Source: Strigamia acuminata (Eukaryota > Arthropoda > Chilopoda > Geophilomorpha > Linotaeniidae). From it: a stretch of DNA of 64,000 nucleotides. The notes under the pieces are model-generated. The model was not told the origin of the DNA and did not search any database. It was given only the letters and a program-made list of their open reading frames with translations. Positions 26,808-35,995 of the stretch are shown here, piece by piece; position 1 is the stretch's first letter, and each line of letters starts with the position of its first letter. The translations under genes and the position numbers were made by a program. Location: contig OX442314.1 in assembly GCA_949358305.1 (NCBI GenBank), positions 43,470,581 to 43,534,580 on the forward strand, in the 5' to 3' direction.

Positions 26808-29620
26808 GTCATACTGTCGAGTTTGGCGGTGAGTTCCTTCAAGATTTTGTCTTGTTCCTTCGCGAGCAATTTCACTAGCTCCTCACGCTCTGCGGCCTTG
26901 TCGTCGGCTTTTTTCTTTGCCAGTTTTGGGCAGGCCTGACGCCAGTGGCCGTCTTCGTTACAGAAATTACAAGGGCTTTTCTTCTTTCCCTCCCGCTCAA
27001 AAGGTTTTTTGGGGTAGTCCTTCTTCTCGGAAGTCGCCTCTGTTTTCGGGTTGTGGTGTTCCGATTTTCTGGACTTCATCTGAGGTCGGTAGCTGGGCGC
27101 CAGTTCCTTCCCCATGTTTGCGTGTACCACATCGTTGATACCTTCGTCAGCCTCATCGCTTTCCGAGAATTGCTCAGAGTCTTCGCTTACTTCGTCTTCC
27201 GACTTTTCCTCGGCGGCGTTAGTTTGCGTGCGATAGGCCTTACTCGGAGGTGGTAAAGGGTTAGAAGCTTGTTGGTTTTTCTTTGAGGGGAGTGGCTCTA
27301 TACTTCCGTTTAGATAATTTCGCGATTGGAGCAGCTTAGTGGAGTCTATGCTGCGCTCCTGTATTCGTTGCTGTCGGGCCACTCCTAGAGCTCGCTCTTC
27401 TTTTGTCAGATTTTCGTTATACCGAGCATTTACTTCGGTGTGTTTCTTCTCGACGAAAGCTAGGATGGCTTTGAAATTATCCCCCTTAGGAGCGTTCATT
27501 TCTCGTAGGACTTTGGTTGCGGTTTCGTTTAGTCCTTGTTCGAAGAGAGCTTTCTGAGCGTGTTGGTCAAATGGTTTGTCCATTTCACGGAACAGGCTGT
27601 CGGCTCGTTGTACGTATTCCCTCAGAGTTTCCCCGGGAGCTTGCTTCATAGAGCTTACTCTTTTCTGGATTTCTTGGCTCGTCTCGCCATATTGATTGTG
27701 GAACTTTATGACGAAATCTTCCCAGTTTCGGGGTTGGACATCAGCGTACCAGTTTCGGGCCCGGTTGATCAGCATTTCTGGTATTCCGCGTGCAACCATT
27801 TCGTCGGGTTCCGCTCCTAAGCGATTAATCGTCAGGGCGACTTCGTCCAAAAACAAGTTGCCGGCGTTCCAGGATCCGTCGAACTTAATTAGTCTCAGGG
27901 TCGTCCACTTGATGTTGTTATCCTTGCGAGAATACAGCCATCGGTCTGCGGAGTAACGTTTCAACAATCCTTCGCTTCGATCGTCCTCCTCGGTCTCTTG
28001 GCCACGGCTTTGTTGAAGCTTTTGGTCCATGGCCTGAAGGAGTTCGTCTCTCATCGTCCGTAGTTGGTTGCTTAGCGAGTCAGTCTCACTAAGCAGCGGT
28101 GATGATCGTGGATTGTCGGAAGGGAGGCTTGGGTAATGCGTACCGTTGCCCGTCAGTCCGAACTGATTGTGTTGGAACGACGTTTTCCCTGATGATCCCG
28201 CGGTGTTCGGGTTATTCGTGAGGTCTTGCGCTATGGTTGAGTTATCTGGGTTCGCTTTCTCTGGAGCGGAGGTTTGGCTCAACTTTGTTCCGGGCGGTAT
28301 CAGATCGTCCAGTCGGGTCCCCGTGAGGCCTTGGTTCGTTTTTTTGATAAAAACGTAGGAATCTCTCCCAGCATACGCTTCGGCGGCGTGTTTCTTTTCG
28401 AGGTGATTTTTAACTGCGTTAATCTCCTCGAGCGTCGGCATGGCCAGTTTATTTTGACCTACTTCGTTGCGTATTTGATTCTTCTGATTTATACATCTGA
28501 TTAGTTCTGCGTTAGGGTCGCCTGGGTTGTTATTACTGGTTTGGCCAGTTTTCATTGCGAATGAGTTTTTTATTGCCCATGATTGCGCGCCCTGATTATT
28601 CCTCCTATCTTGTATAAACGCCTCGTACAGTTCTCCTTTGACTTCGTCCGATTCGTTCAAGATGCTATCTAGTCCGTTGACTCGGATACTGCCGTGAGAT
28701 GCTTGAGAGTCGATACTTTCGCTGTCTGACGTTGCTTCGCCGCCTGTCTCGGACTGTTGTCGATCTGCTCCGACCCGACGTCGTTTCTCTCCGCGTCTGG
28801 CCGTGTTATCTGCCGATCGTTTTTCAGTCCTCTGATTTACTAGGTCGATTACTCGGCTTAGCTCTGCGTAGGGATCCTTGTCCTGGTCGATCTCGATGCC
28901 GTGTGCGCAAGCTACCCGAGTTACTTCTATTGCTTTGGCTACCAGCTCCTTAGCTGTGTGAGACCGTTCTGGGGAGCTCTGTACGGAGTTTGGCTCCGAA
29001 TGCTGGCTTAACCCGTTGCTTGGCGGCCGGATCTGGCAGTCCTTTGCCATTTCTCGTTCGATTATTTTCTGCTTCGCGAGCAATTCTCGAGCCAGCTCGC
29101 GCTCCAGTGCCATTTGTTTAGCTTGGTGTTCTTGTGCCAAGCTCTGTTCCATGGCAGCTAATTTCTCGCGATGCTCTCTGGCTAAATCTTCCATCAATTC
29201 GTTTTTCTTCTTCTCTAACGCGACTGTTCTTGCTTGGTCTGCGCGGGCAGCCTCGTTGATCATTGCGGCACTTGTGTTTGCCGCTTTATTTAGAAGAGTC
29301 ATTAGATCCATTTCACTGGGATCCTTTTCGACAGGTCTTGGGCTTTTCAATCCGAATCGAGGGTTTTCGAACGATTTATTTAGTCCGTTTTCTTCGTGAG
29401 AGCTTCCTGATCCTTCGAATTCGCCTCCCGTAAACGGAAGTTGTCTTGCAAGGGGAAGGCTTTCACTTGGTGATTCCGTTGAAACTTTAGTCGAGTTAGT
29501 CTCGACTTCTGGTTCCACGTGGTTCGCTTCTTCCGCTTTTTGGCGTTCGATTTCTTCGGCTTCTTTTCTATCCTTTTCGTCGTTACGCCTTTTTCTATCT
29601 TCTGCGGTAGTTTTTGTCAT
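26774..29620 (-). CDS. gag: Element 2 Gag
   Basis: The product is 948 residues, with ATG at 29620. The N-terminal half is charged, with a long Glu/Ala/Lys coiled-coil-like segment near 110-195. A capsid-like region follows with WNAGNLFLDEV, ARNWYADVQPRNWEDFVIKF and a YVQRADSLFREM segment. The zinc knuckle CNFCNEDGHWRQAC is near the C-terminus, followed by a basic/acidic tail that ends in the frameshift site. Length and plan match the Gag of element 1. Confidence 0.9.
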   Translation of the reverse strand: MTKTTAEDRKRRNDEKDRKEAEEIERQKAEEANHVEPEVETNSTKVSTESPSESLPLARQLPFTGGEFEGSGSSHEENGLNKSFENPRFGLKSPRPVEKDPSEMDLMTLLNKAANTSAAMINEAARADQARTVALEKKKNELMEDLAREHREKLAAMEQSLAQEHQAKQMALERELARELLAKQKIIEREMAKDCQIRPPSNGLSQHSEPNSVQSSPERSHTAKELVAKAIEVTRVACAHGIEIDQDKDPYAELSRVIDLVNQRTEKRSADNTARRGEKRRRVGADRQQSETGGEATSDSESIDSQASHGSIRVNGLDSILNESDEVKGELYEAFIQDRRNNQGAQSWAIKNSFAMKTGQTSNNNPGDPNAELIRCINQKNQIRNEVGQNKLAMPTLEEINAVKNHLEKKHAAEAYAGRDSYVFIKKTNQGLTGTRLDDLIPPGTKLSQTSAPEKANPDNSTIAQDLTNNPNTAGSSGKTSFQHNQFGLTGNGTHYPSLPSDNPRSSPLLSETDSLSNQLRTMRDELLQAMDQKLQQSRGQETEEDDRSEGLLKRYSADRWLYSRKDNNIKWTTLRLIKFDGSWNAGNLFLDEVALTINRLGAEPDEMVARGIPEMLINRARNWYADVQPRNWEDFVIKFHNQYGETSQEIQKRVSSMKQAPGETLREYVQRADSLFREMDKPFDQHAQKALFEQGLNETATKVLREMNAPKGDNFKAILAFVEKKHTEVNARYNENLTKEERALGVARQQRIQERSIDSTKLLQSRNYLNGSIEPLPSKKNQQASNPLPPPSKAYRTQTNAAEEKSEDEVSEDSEQFSESDEADEGINDVVHANMGKELAPSYRPQMKSRKSEHHNPKTEATSEKKDYPKKPFEREGKKKSPCNFCNEDGHWRQACPKLAKKKADDKAAEREELVKLLAKEQDKILKELTAKLDSMTKNWNSRAEQK

Positions 29621-29690
29621 TTCTTACGATATAATGATCGATCGAAAGATCCCGGTTATTATTTAAAGTATTGTCTTAAGGTTAGCAAAT

Positions 29691-29710
29691 CTATCCCGGA
29701 CAGACCCCCA
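29691..29710 (-). other. Element 2 primer binding site
   Basis: On the minus strand TGGGGGTCTGTCCGGGATAG begins 2 nt after the 5' LTR. It matches the element 1 site except for a few bases, so both use the same or a similar tRNA (tRNA-Pro-like, tentative). Confidence 0.6.
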
Positions 29711-29712
29711 CG

Positions 29713-30343
29713 TGTCGTGATTCGACTTTGTGGTTAAAGATAATAAATAATACACTCGGGAATACAATATATTTCAAATACTGCTTTATTAAAACACGCT
29801 TACTAATACAAATATAAGTCAAGATGTTTCCTGTGTTGGTCCTCGGATTCGGCTGCGAATACGAGTTGCCGCTAAACAATGGCGGATCCAATTGTTTAGT
29901 CCTACGCGTGGTCTATGTTTGTTGTCTAGGGTATTTCCACGTGTTGTTATGAACACGCGAGAATTCGCTTTCTCGTGCGAATTAAACGAATATCGTTCGA
30001 ATATTTATTCTAGCGTAGATTGGCTACGCTAAATAAACGTGGCTGTTGTACAGTTGAGATGGTCAGCGGGCACCGGTCCTCGATCAATCCGTGAAACGGC
30101 CTGAAAGGTGAGGTAAATGGTGCTCTTGCTGAAATGTGGTAACTGTAGTGTCGTTTCCGGTCAAGTATCGGCGTTATATACTAACCGGAAATGACGTCAT
30201 ATGCAAATCCTTCCGATTATGCAGGTTCGCAGAAACACGAGACTAGTCAGTCTAGTCGGTATTTCTAGCGCGCTCTAGTGGCGAGTATTAGTAACACAAT
30301 AATCACCGCTAATTACTTCTTCAGGTGATGCCGAATCACCACA
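29713..30343 (-). repeat. Element 2 LTR (5' LTR)
   Basis: 631-bp partner of 18558-19188. The host exon resumes at 30344. Confidence 0.95.
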
Positions 30344-31334
30344 AACCTCAACACGCTGGCCCTTACACGTGCGTCGCCGTCAACAGCGAAGGCGAAGGTC
30401 AAAGCACAGCGCTAAACCTGCAAATAAGACGTAAAGAGGCGCTAAAGAGCGCTAAAGAGGCGCTAAAACATGCTAAAATGCCAAATTTGATTCAATTCTC
30501 TAATTAGACAAGCCCGTTTGTTCGAAACAGCAGCAATTTACGTACGGTTTCGTGCGCGTCAATCAAACGCTGGCGATATCGTGCCGAGTCGAGGCGCACC
30601 CGCCAAACGTGACCTTCCACTGGACATCGGCGTCGGCCAGGGGCACCAAGACTTTATTGCCGTTCGAGGTGAAATCAAACGCGGACTCGGAGCAAACCAC
30701 CAGCTCGGTGCTGTACACGGTCAACTCGGAATCCGACTTGGGAAGCGTGTCCTGCTGGGCGACCAATCAACTCGGCACGCAGGTCGAGCACTGCGTTTTC
30801 GGAATCGTCTTTGCCGGTAAACGATCCATTTTAGCAAATATTTTTCGAGTCTTTAATATTTTTTTCTTTCTCTTTCTCGCTAGAAAAACCTCGTCCGCTT
30901 GAAAACTGTACGGCGTACGACATCGGTGGTACGTCGCTTCGAGTCGGGTGCGTCGTCGCACAACCCGACGACGGATTAGCGCGCAATTTTACCATCAGAG
31001 TGCACGACGGCGAAACCGCTAAAGTGAGCAATACATTCATTAAATCGCCGGCAAAATACACATTCACGTTTCGTAACAGCTTATACAAGCAGAGACGAAC
31101 CCAAGCGCTCATTTCCAGGTGACAGACCTTGAACCAGTGCGGAAATACGTGCTCAAGCTTTATGCGACTAACGTCAAAGGCGAAAGCGACATAGTTCAAC
31201 TGACAGCTCAAACTCTCGAGTCCAAACAAAACCAAACATTATTAAACGGTGAAAGCAAGTCAAATCGCTTTTTCTCGTTCAATAACATGATTTTACGCCT
31301 ACAGATGGCGACAACGATCTTTCCGCAATCCCCG
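30344..31334 (+). CDS. Sidestep-family Ig receptor, exons 7 (rest) to 11 (first part)
   Basis: Exon 7 resumes at 30348 and ends at 30430. Exon 8 is 30508-30816, exon 9 is 30884-31023, exon 10 is 31119-31248, and exon 11 begins at 31305 and is cut at 31334 by element 3. The splice phases chain without error through all of them. Exon 7 completes an Ig domain (GPYTCVAVNSEGEG). Exon 8 encodes the fifth Ig domain, with LAISCRVEAHPPNVTFHW and VSCWATNQLG. Exons 9-10 encode an FN3-like domain starting PRPLENCTAYD. This domain order is that of Sidestep proteins. The exons carry no stops or frameshifts. Confidence 0.85.
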
Positions 31335-31693
31335 TGTGACAAATTAGCAATAGATGGCGCCACTAGTACTAGCGGCAAATTCAACCTCGAACTTACTATT
31401 TTACATAGAAATGGTTCACAAAACATATTGTTATGTTTGCTATGACTAAATATAATTTAGATCGATAATATAAAGTTATATTATCAATACTCAATAAGTC
31501 AAAGCAGGTATTCTTGCTTTATCACGGGTACGCGACCTGAAACCCATTTTCAGAATGTATTTCCGTTCTGTGTATCCATTTCCTGTCCCCGGTATCCAGT
31601 TCCGGTTTATGCTAAAAGATTAGCATAATCCCAATTTGCGTCTCCATATCCACTTCCTGCGATACGAGATTGGTGGAACCTAATCCCACCGAG

Positions 31694-31700
31694 TATAAAA
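31694..31700 (+). promoter_or_regulatory. Element 3 TATA box
   Basis: TATAAAA in the context CCGAGTATAAAACTCCC. It is the only good TATA box before the hairpin-rich leader. Confidence 0.6.
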
Positions 31701-31965
31701 CTCCCTGACAACAGGAAATAAAGCTAGTTCTTGATTTCTGGTTATTTGGTATGTTCCGCATGTCAAATAACTGTTTCTTACTCAGGGCATGGGCCTACCG
31801 GTCCATGCATAGCATGGCTCTGCTGAGCCATGCAACCCCCGTCAACTGAAGGCGAAGTTCGGACTGTTAATGTTTCCGTCAAACGGTCTTGCCGAGGAGA
31901 AAGCCTCCCGCATAAGTATCCTCGTGGTCGGACAATAGAGTCACGTGTGATACCAAAGTATTTAG

Positions 31966-32125
31966 TAACCGTTAGTAGCACTGTTACTGAAAGAGATTGA
32001 CTCCATCACTTGATGGTGCCAAAGCAGTCTGCATGCAAAACATGCAGTTACCGCCAGTAGCACTATGTGTTTGGGAAAGTTATATCTCTTCGGTGATGGT
32101 GCCAAAGCAGTCTACTTATGAGTAG
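31966..32125 (+). repeat. Duplicated hairpin module in the element 3 LTR
   Basis: There are two diverged copies of a unit of about 80 nt, at 31966-32047 and 32048-32125. Each contains AGTAGCACT, a short hairpin around GATGG, the invariant GGTGCCAAAGCAGTCT, and a closing hairpin. The first closing stem is CTGCATG/CATGCAG (32029-32047) and the second is CTACT/AGTAG (32112-32125). The closing stems differ in sequence but both pair, which suggests that structure is kept. A separate 9-bp stem lies just upstream at 31812-31833. The same array is present in the other LTR. Confidence 0.6.
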
Positions 32126-32992
32126 TATCTCAGGTGATTAATTCTGTTGTGCAGAACTGCGGGCTATATCCCCCTGAATACCAGTGCCGTCTCTCACCGC
32201 ACTGTTATTTAGGGCACGCGCGATACTGTTCTGCTCAGCAAGGCGAACTTTGACGGCAATTGTGTGTTGCGCTGTTTAATCTTTATTATATCTTGTAGTC
32301 GATAAAAAACCTTAATTGTTTAAACTTGGCAACAAGTTAACAACCGAAGTAAGTCACGAGACTTATTTCACTGTATGACGAATCAAATTCGTAACAATAA
32401 ATTGAATACAATTTATTGAGTTAATTTATTAAACTCACAACATCGCGAATTAAATATAATTCGCAAGCGGAACCTTGGCGAATAAATGACTTCATTTATT
32501 CATTACCAATTTCCAACCCTAGTTGTGGCGGTGCACATGAGTCAACCGCACCTCTCGGATCGAACCAAACCAGCATTACACGGACCATTACACCATACGA
32601 ACCCGGAACGCGAACGAAGCAGTTCCATGATTACGGAGCACCGACGGAAGCCGCGAGGACACAGCCAGCCCGGCTACGCATAGATGACATCATTAACTCG
32701 GTCGAGCGGGCGTTTTGCCGTTCCCGAACCCCGGATCACCATTAACCGTAATCATATTATTTTAGGGCTGTTTCACAGCCAATTATTTGTATAGTTTAAC
32801 TTGTATTTAACTTGCCAAATGTCGGCATTAGAATTTGTATAACTCTTAGGATTGATTATATTGTTTAGCAACAATAAATGTAGTGTTTTGAGAAACTTGT
32901 TGTCTTTATTTTATCTCGTATTAATCACTTATTCACGCGACTTATACCCGGTACTATCATGCGATAGGAGTTGTGGTCGTCACCGTCACACG

Positions 32993-33010
32993 TGGAGGTC
33001 CCACCGAGAT
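32993..33010 (+). other. Element 3 primer binding site
   Basis: TGGAGGTCCCACCGAGAT begins 2 nt after the LTR. It is complementary to the 3' end of insect tRNA-Gln as I recall it (…ATCTCGGTGGAACCTCCA) with a single mismatch. Confidence 0.7.
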
Positions 33011-33858
33011 AGGTTGCAAAGTTTAAATTTACCGAATTTAATAGAAAGTGAAAATTGAGATAAATAAAGATTATAACATTTTGAAACGAATTATATATTT
33101 CTACTTTTACGAAGTAAGAAAATGTTTTTAAAAACGTTGGAATTCATAAGAATATCTAACATTAAAGGGAATGTTATGTTGTGTTATAAAACACTCCAAC
33201 AATTGAAAGAATTTATTTTCTAAATTTTCACGGAAGGTCTGTAAAAACAGTTTCAATGTTGATTGAATATTTTCGAAAGAATTATCCAATCAATAACGAG
33301 ATTGACCAGACCAAAGTGCGGACGTAGTAGAAAACTACTGTAAGTAAAGGATTAGTCTCCATTTTATCATTGGATAAAAAGATTTTCCACCAATAAAGTA
33401 TCGAGGGATTAAAGGATTATCGATCCTCGATACCACGCGGATCCAGACTGCAGAGGACCATTCGTACCCAGACCAGACCCGCGTACACGTGTTCCAGTAG
33501 CCATCTTGACCACGCCGTCCCGTTTAGTCCCGATTCGAAATTTCCACGCCGTAGACCAGCAAAGTTAAGTGTATTCCATCTACTATTCTAATAATAGTTT
33601 AAAGCGTATTTCTTTCCAAACGCTAGTTTACCTGTAGAAGATTTCGTTTTATTTTGTTCTAGTTTGATAATAGTTTAACGCGTATTAAACCACGCGAAAT
33701 TTAATTTTCTTTTGTTTAAAGTTTGTCGATAGTTTAACACGTTTAACCACCACGTGGAGTTTAAGCTTAACCTTATCGAAGTGTATTGTTATTTTTAAGT
33801 GTATATTTTATAAAGTGTGTTATCGTTCTTTAGTAATAAAGAATTTAAAACTTTTATT
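33011..33858 (+). other. Element 3 untranslated leader
   Basis: AT-rich sequence between the PBS and the gag ATG. Three imperfect copies of a GATAGTTTAACRCGT-type motif occur near 33590-33790 (AGTTTAAAGCGTATTTC, AGTTTAACGCGTATTAAACC, AGTTTAACACGTTTAACC). No coding frame is supported. Confidence 0.5.
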
Positions 33859-35970
33859 ATGTCTGACGAAAACATTCATATGAATGAACGAGAAGTCGAT
33901 GACAGAAACTTGGAAAATAGTTACGTCCGACTCGAAGACCAAACGGATTTAATTCCGGACGATTTAACAGAGTATTGTCAACTCTATAATCTGAATCGGG
34001 TTGATTTCAAAACAATAACCGAAGCGGTTAATCATGTACGCGTACTTGAGAAAAGAAATCAGAGAATTAGACCCGATGAAGATGAAGATTCGGAGAACGA
34101 AAGTCGGCATTCGCGGACTTCACACCGAACCCCACGGAAAACGATTCCCACGAATCGTAAGCTGGACTTTCCCTCTCCTAAAAAGAGGTTGGGATATCAA
34201 GCCCGGATAGGGTCGACTCCCCAGCTAAACGATAGAATGGTACGCGAGCCATCGTTTAGCCGATCCCGTAGTCAACAAAGTTCTGGACAAAGAACACCCA
34301 GTTCTAATAGTCCTTTAAATCTAGCCAAACCAAGGTCTAGATCGACTAGTGTTAATCGAATAATTAACAATAGTAATTCGGGTTTTATCCCCCAAACTTC
34401 AGGGAATAGACAAAATGTCTCCCAAAACTCAGGACATAGACAGTATGTTACTCCAACATCTGGAAATAGACATTATGCACCTCCGACACCGGGGAAAGGA
34501 CAGTTTGTCCCCCCAACACAGTCAAAAAGAGTGTCAAATCGAACTCCAAGGAGATCCGATCCGATCTCACCGTCCCCCGTCATTCAAAATTTACCGGCGG
34601 GAAGAACTCGTTCAAATCAGACACCCCCAGAACGTGTACAAAATAAAAGTAGTGTTCCACATGGACAACATGTACCATCCGGCAATCATACACAGCATGA
34701 AAATTATGTTCCTCCAAGGAGAGAAATCCCCCAGGACAATCAGGTCCCTAAGGGAAATCTGCCCAATTTTGAACAAAATTCTGGTTCGGCATCCTCCGCT
34801 GGTAGTTCATCTCAAGCGAGATTTTCTACCGACGACTTGGGAACCATCCTTACCTATGTGCGAAATATTCAAACTGATTGTGCACAGCAAGTACAACAAT
34901 TTATGCAGAATAATGCACAGCAAAATAATAATGCAAACAATTCAAATAAAACCTTTTTCAAAGGTCAAGATATGCCTGTTTTTGATGGAAAACAGAAGGA
35001 CGTGGCTAAATTTTTAGCTACAGCCAAAACAGTCGCTGTCGCTAAAGGTTTAACTCTAGATGAGATGGTAAAACGCGGAATACCAACTTATTTATCTGGT
35101 ATAGCCCACGAATGGCATACCGATAACCTCGACAAATTTGTTGACTGGAAAACTTTCGAAAAGATGTTTTTGGCGGAGTTTGACATGATCCCTGTCACCC
35201 GAGCCCGAAAGCTTCGAAATTTAATCCAGGGCCCAGAAGAGCCACTCTATACATTTCTTTTGAGATTTAAACAAGCTCAAGGATCTTATTCAAAAAGAGA
35301 TGAAGCTCCTACTCTTCTCGAGAATTTGAACTTAGTTAGTTACAATCGAATAATCGATAGAGGTCTCTATGAAGAATCATTTAATGACATATTTCAATTT
35401 GTCCGACAAAATAGGGCCCTTTTTGAAGCCCAAAATGCTAGTGTGGACACTATTGCCAATAAAGAGGACGAAACTGTCCCGTCAAATACTCAAAAAGGTA
35501 AAGACGCCAGGAGTTCGCGCCCACTCATACGCTCTACTCAGACGTTGAACGCCGAACCAGAAGTTGTACCTATGGAATCTGACGAGACAGACAATCTTGA
35601 AAACGATGTTGGATTCAGCAACATGGTATGTGCCCTATCGGAGAAAGCAACTGGAAAATGTTTCCATTGCAATCAACCAGGACACTTTAAGAGGGAATGT
35701 CCTTTGTTACAAAAAAGAAAATTTGTTCAGGACAAGCCCCAAGGTACTGGTAATAATACCAATTCCAATCCCACCTCTGATCTTTTTAAACGACAGAGGC
35801 AAAATTGGGTGACCGCTGAATCTTTGGACCAAAAACTTGAAGACTTCAAAACTACTATGCAAACTAGTATGACAAAATCCATGTCGGACTTATTCACTAA
35901 ATTTTTGGATCCAAAAAATGCAACCACTCCACCTTTGGCGATTGAAGGTCCACCGGCCCCAAAAAACTAG
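33859..35970 (+). CDS. gag: Element 3 Gag
   Basis: The product is 703 residues. The start is taken as ATG at 33859 (MSDENIHMNE); the frame is open further upstream only through a GTG. Residues about 165-235 hold a repeated NRQ/SGNR..PPTPG motif with tandem copies. A capsid-like region follows, with VFDGKQKDVAKFL, WHTDNLDKFVDWKTFEKMF and a LRNLIQGPEEPL segment. One zinc knuckle CFHCNQPGHFKREC is near residue 617. It ends AAAAAACTAGTAG, with the frameshift heptamer directly before two stop codons. Confidence 0.93.
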   Translation: MSDENIHMNEREVDDRNLENSYVRLEDQTDLIPDDLTEYCQLYNLNRVDFKTITEAVNHVRVLEKRNQRIRPDEDEDSENESRHSRTSHRTPRKTIPTNRKLDFPSPKKRLGYQARIGSTPQLNDRMVREPSFSRSRSQQSSGQRTPSSNSPLNLAKPRSRSTSVNRIINNSNSGFIPQTSGNRQNVSQNSGHRQYVTPTSGNRHYAPPTPGKGQFVPPTQSKRVSNRTPRRSDPISPSPVIQNLPAGRTRSNQTPPERVQNKSSVPHGQHVPSGNHTQHENYVPPRREIPQDNQVPKGNLPNFEQNSGSASSAGSSSQARFSTDDLGTILTYVRNIQTDCAQQVQQFMQNNAQQNNNANNSNKTFFKGQDMPVFDGKQKDVAKFLATAKTVAVAKGLTLDEMVKRGIPTYLSGIAHEWHTDNLDKFVDWKTFEKMFLAEFDMIPVTRARKLRNLIQGPEEPLYTFLLRFKQAQGSYSKRDEAPTLLENLNLVSYNRIIDRGLYEESFNDIFQFVRQNRALFEAQNASVDTIANKEDETVPSNTQKGKDARSSRPLIRSTQTLNAEPEVVPMESDETDNLENDVGFSNMVCALSEKATGKCFHCNQPGHFKRECPLLQKRKFVQDKPQGTGNNTNSNPTSDLFKRQRQNWVTAESLDQKLEDFKTTMQTSMTKSMSDLFTKFLDPKNATTPPLAIEGPPAPKN

Positions 35971-35995
35971 TAGAGGGGGTTACCAAAAACCCCCT
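35961..35995 (+). promoter_or_regulatory. Element 3 -1 ribosomal frameshift signal
   Basis: A AAA AAC at 35961-35967 is in the gag frame, then a 6-nt spacer made of two TAG stops, then a hairpin of 8 bp (35974-35981 with 35988-35995; AGGGGGTT/AACCCCCT) and a 6-nt loop. After -1 slippage the frame runs open from 35967 to the pol stop at 40292. Confidence 0.9.

Larger units (their letters stand above)
18558..30343 (-). mobile_element. Element 2: full-length Gypsy LTR retrotransposon inside receptor exon 7
   Basis: It is 11,786 bp with 631-bp LTRs (TGTCGTGATTCG...CGAATCACCACA). The flanks are AACG (18554-18557) and AACC (30344-30347), a 4-bp duplication with one mismatch. The gene order on the minus strand is the same as in element 1. 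Deleting the element and one flank restores an open exon reading SLVIQSVQPQHAGPYTC, which fits an Ig domain and so fixes the insertion point. It is antisense to the host gene. All three element genes are open and the LTRs looked identical where read. Confidence 0.95.
31335..32990 (+). repeat. Element 3 LTR (5' LTR)
   Basis: 1656 bp, long for Gypsy. A TATA box TATAAAA lies at 31694-31700, so transcription should start near 31725-31730. An AATAAA lies at about 32873-32878. The transcribed R region is therefore more than 1 kb and contains many hairpins (31812-32150). Small open frames inside it (for example 31778-31981) are not supported as genes. Confidence 0.97.
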
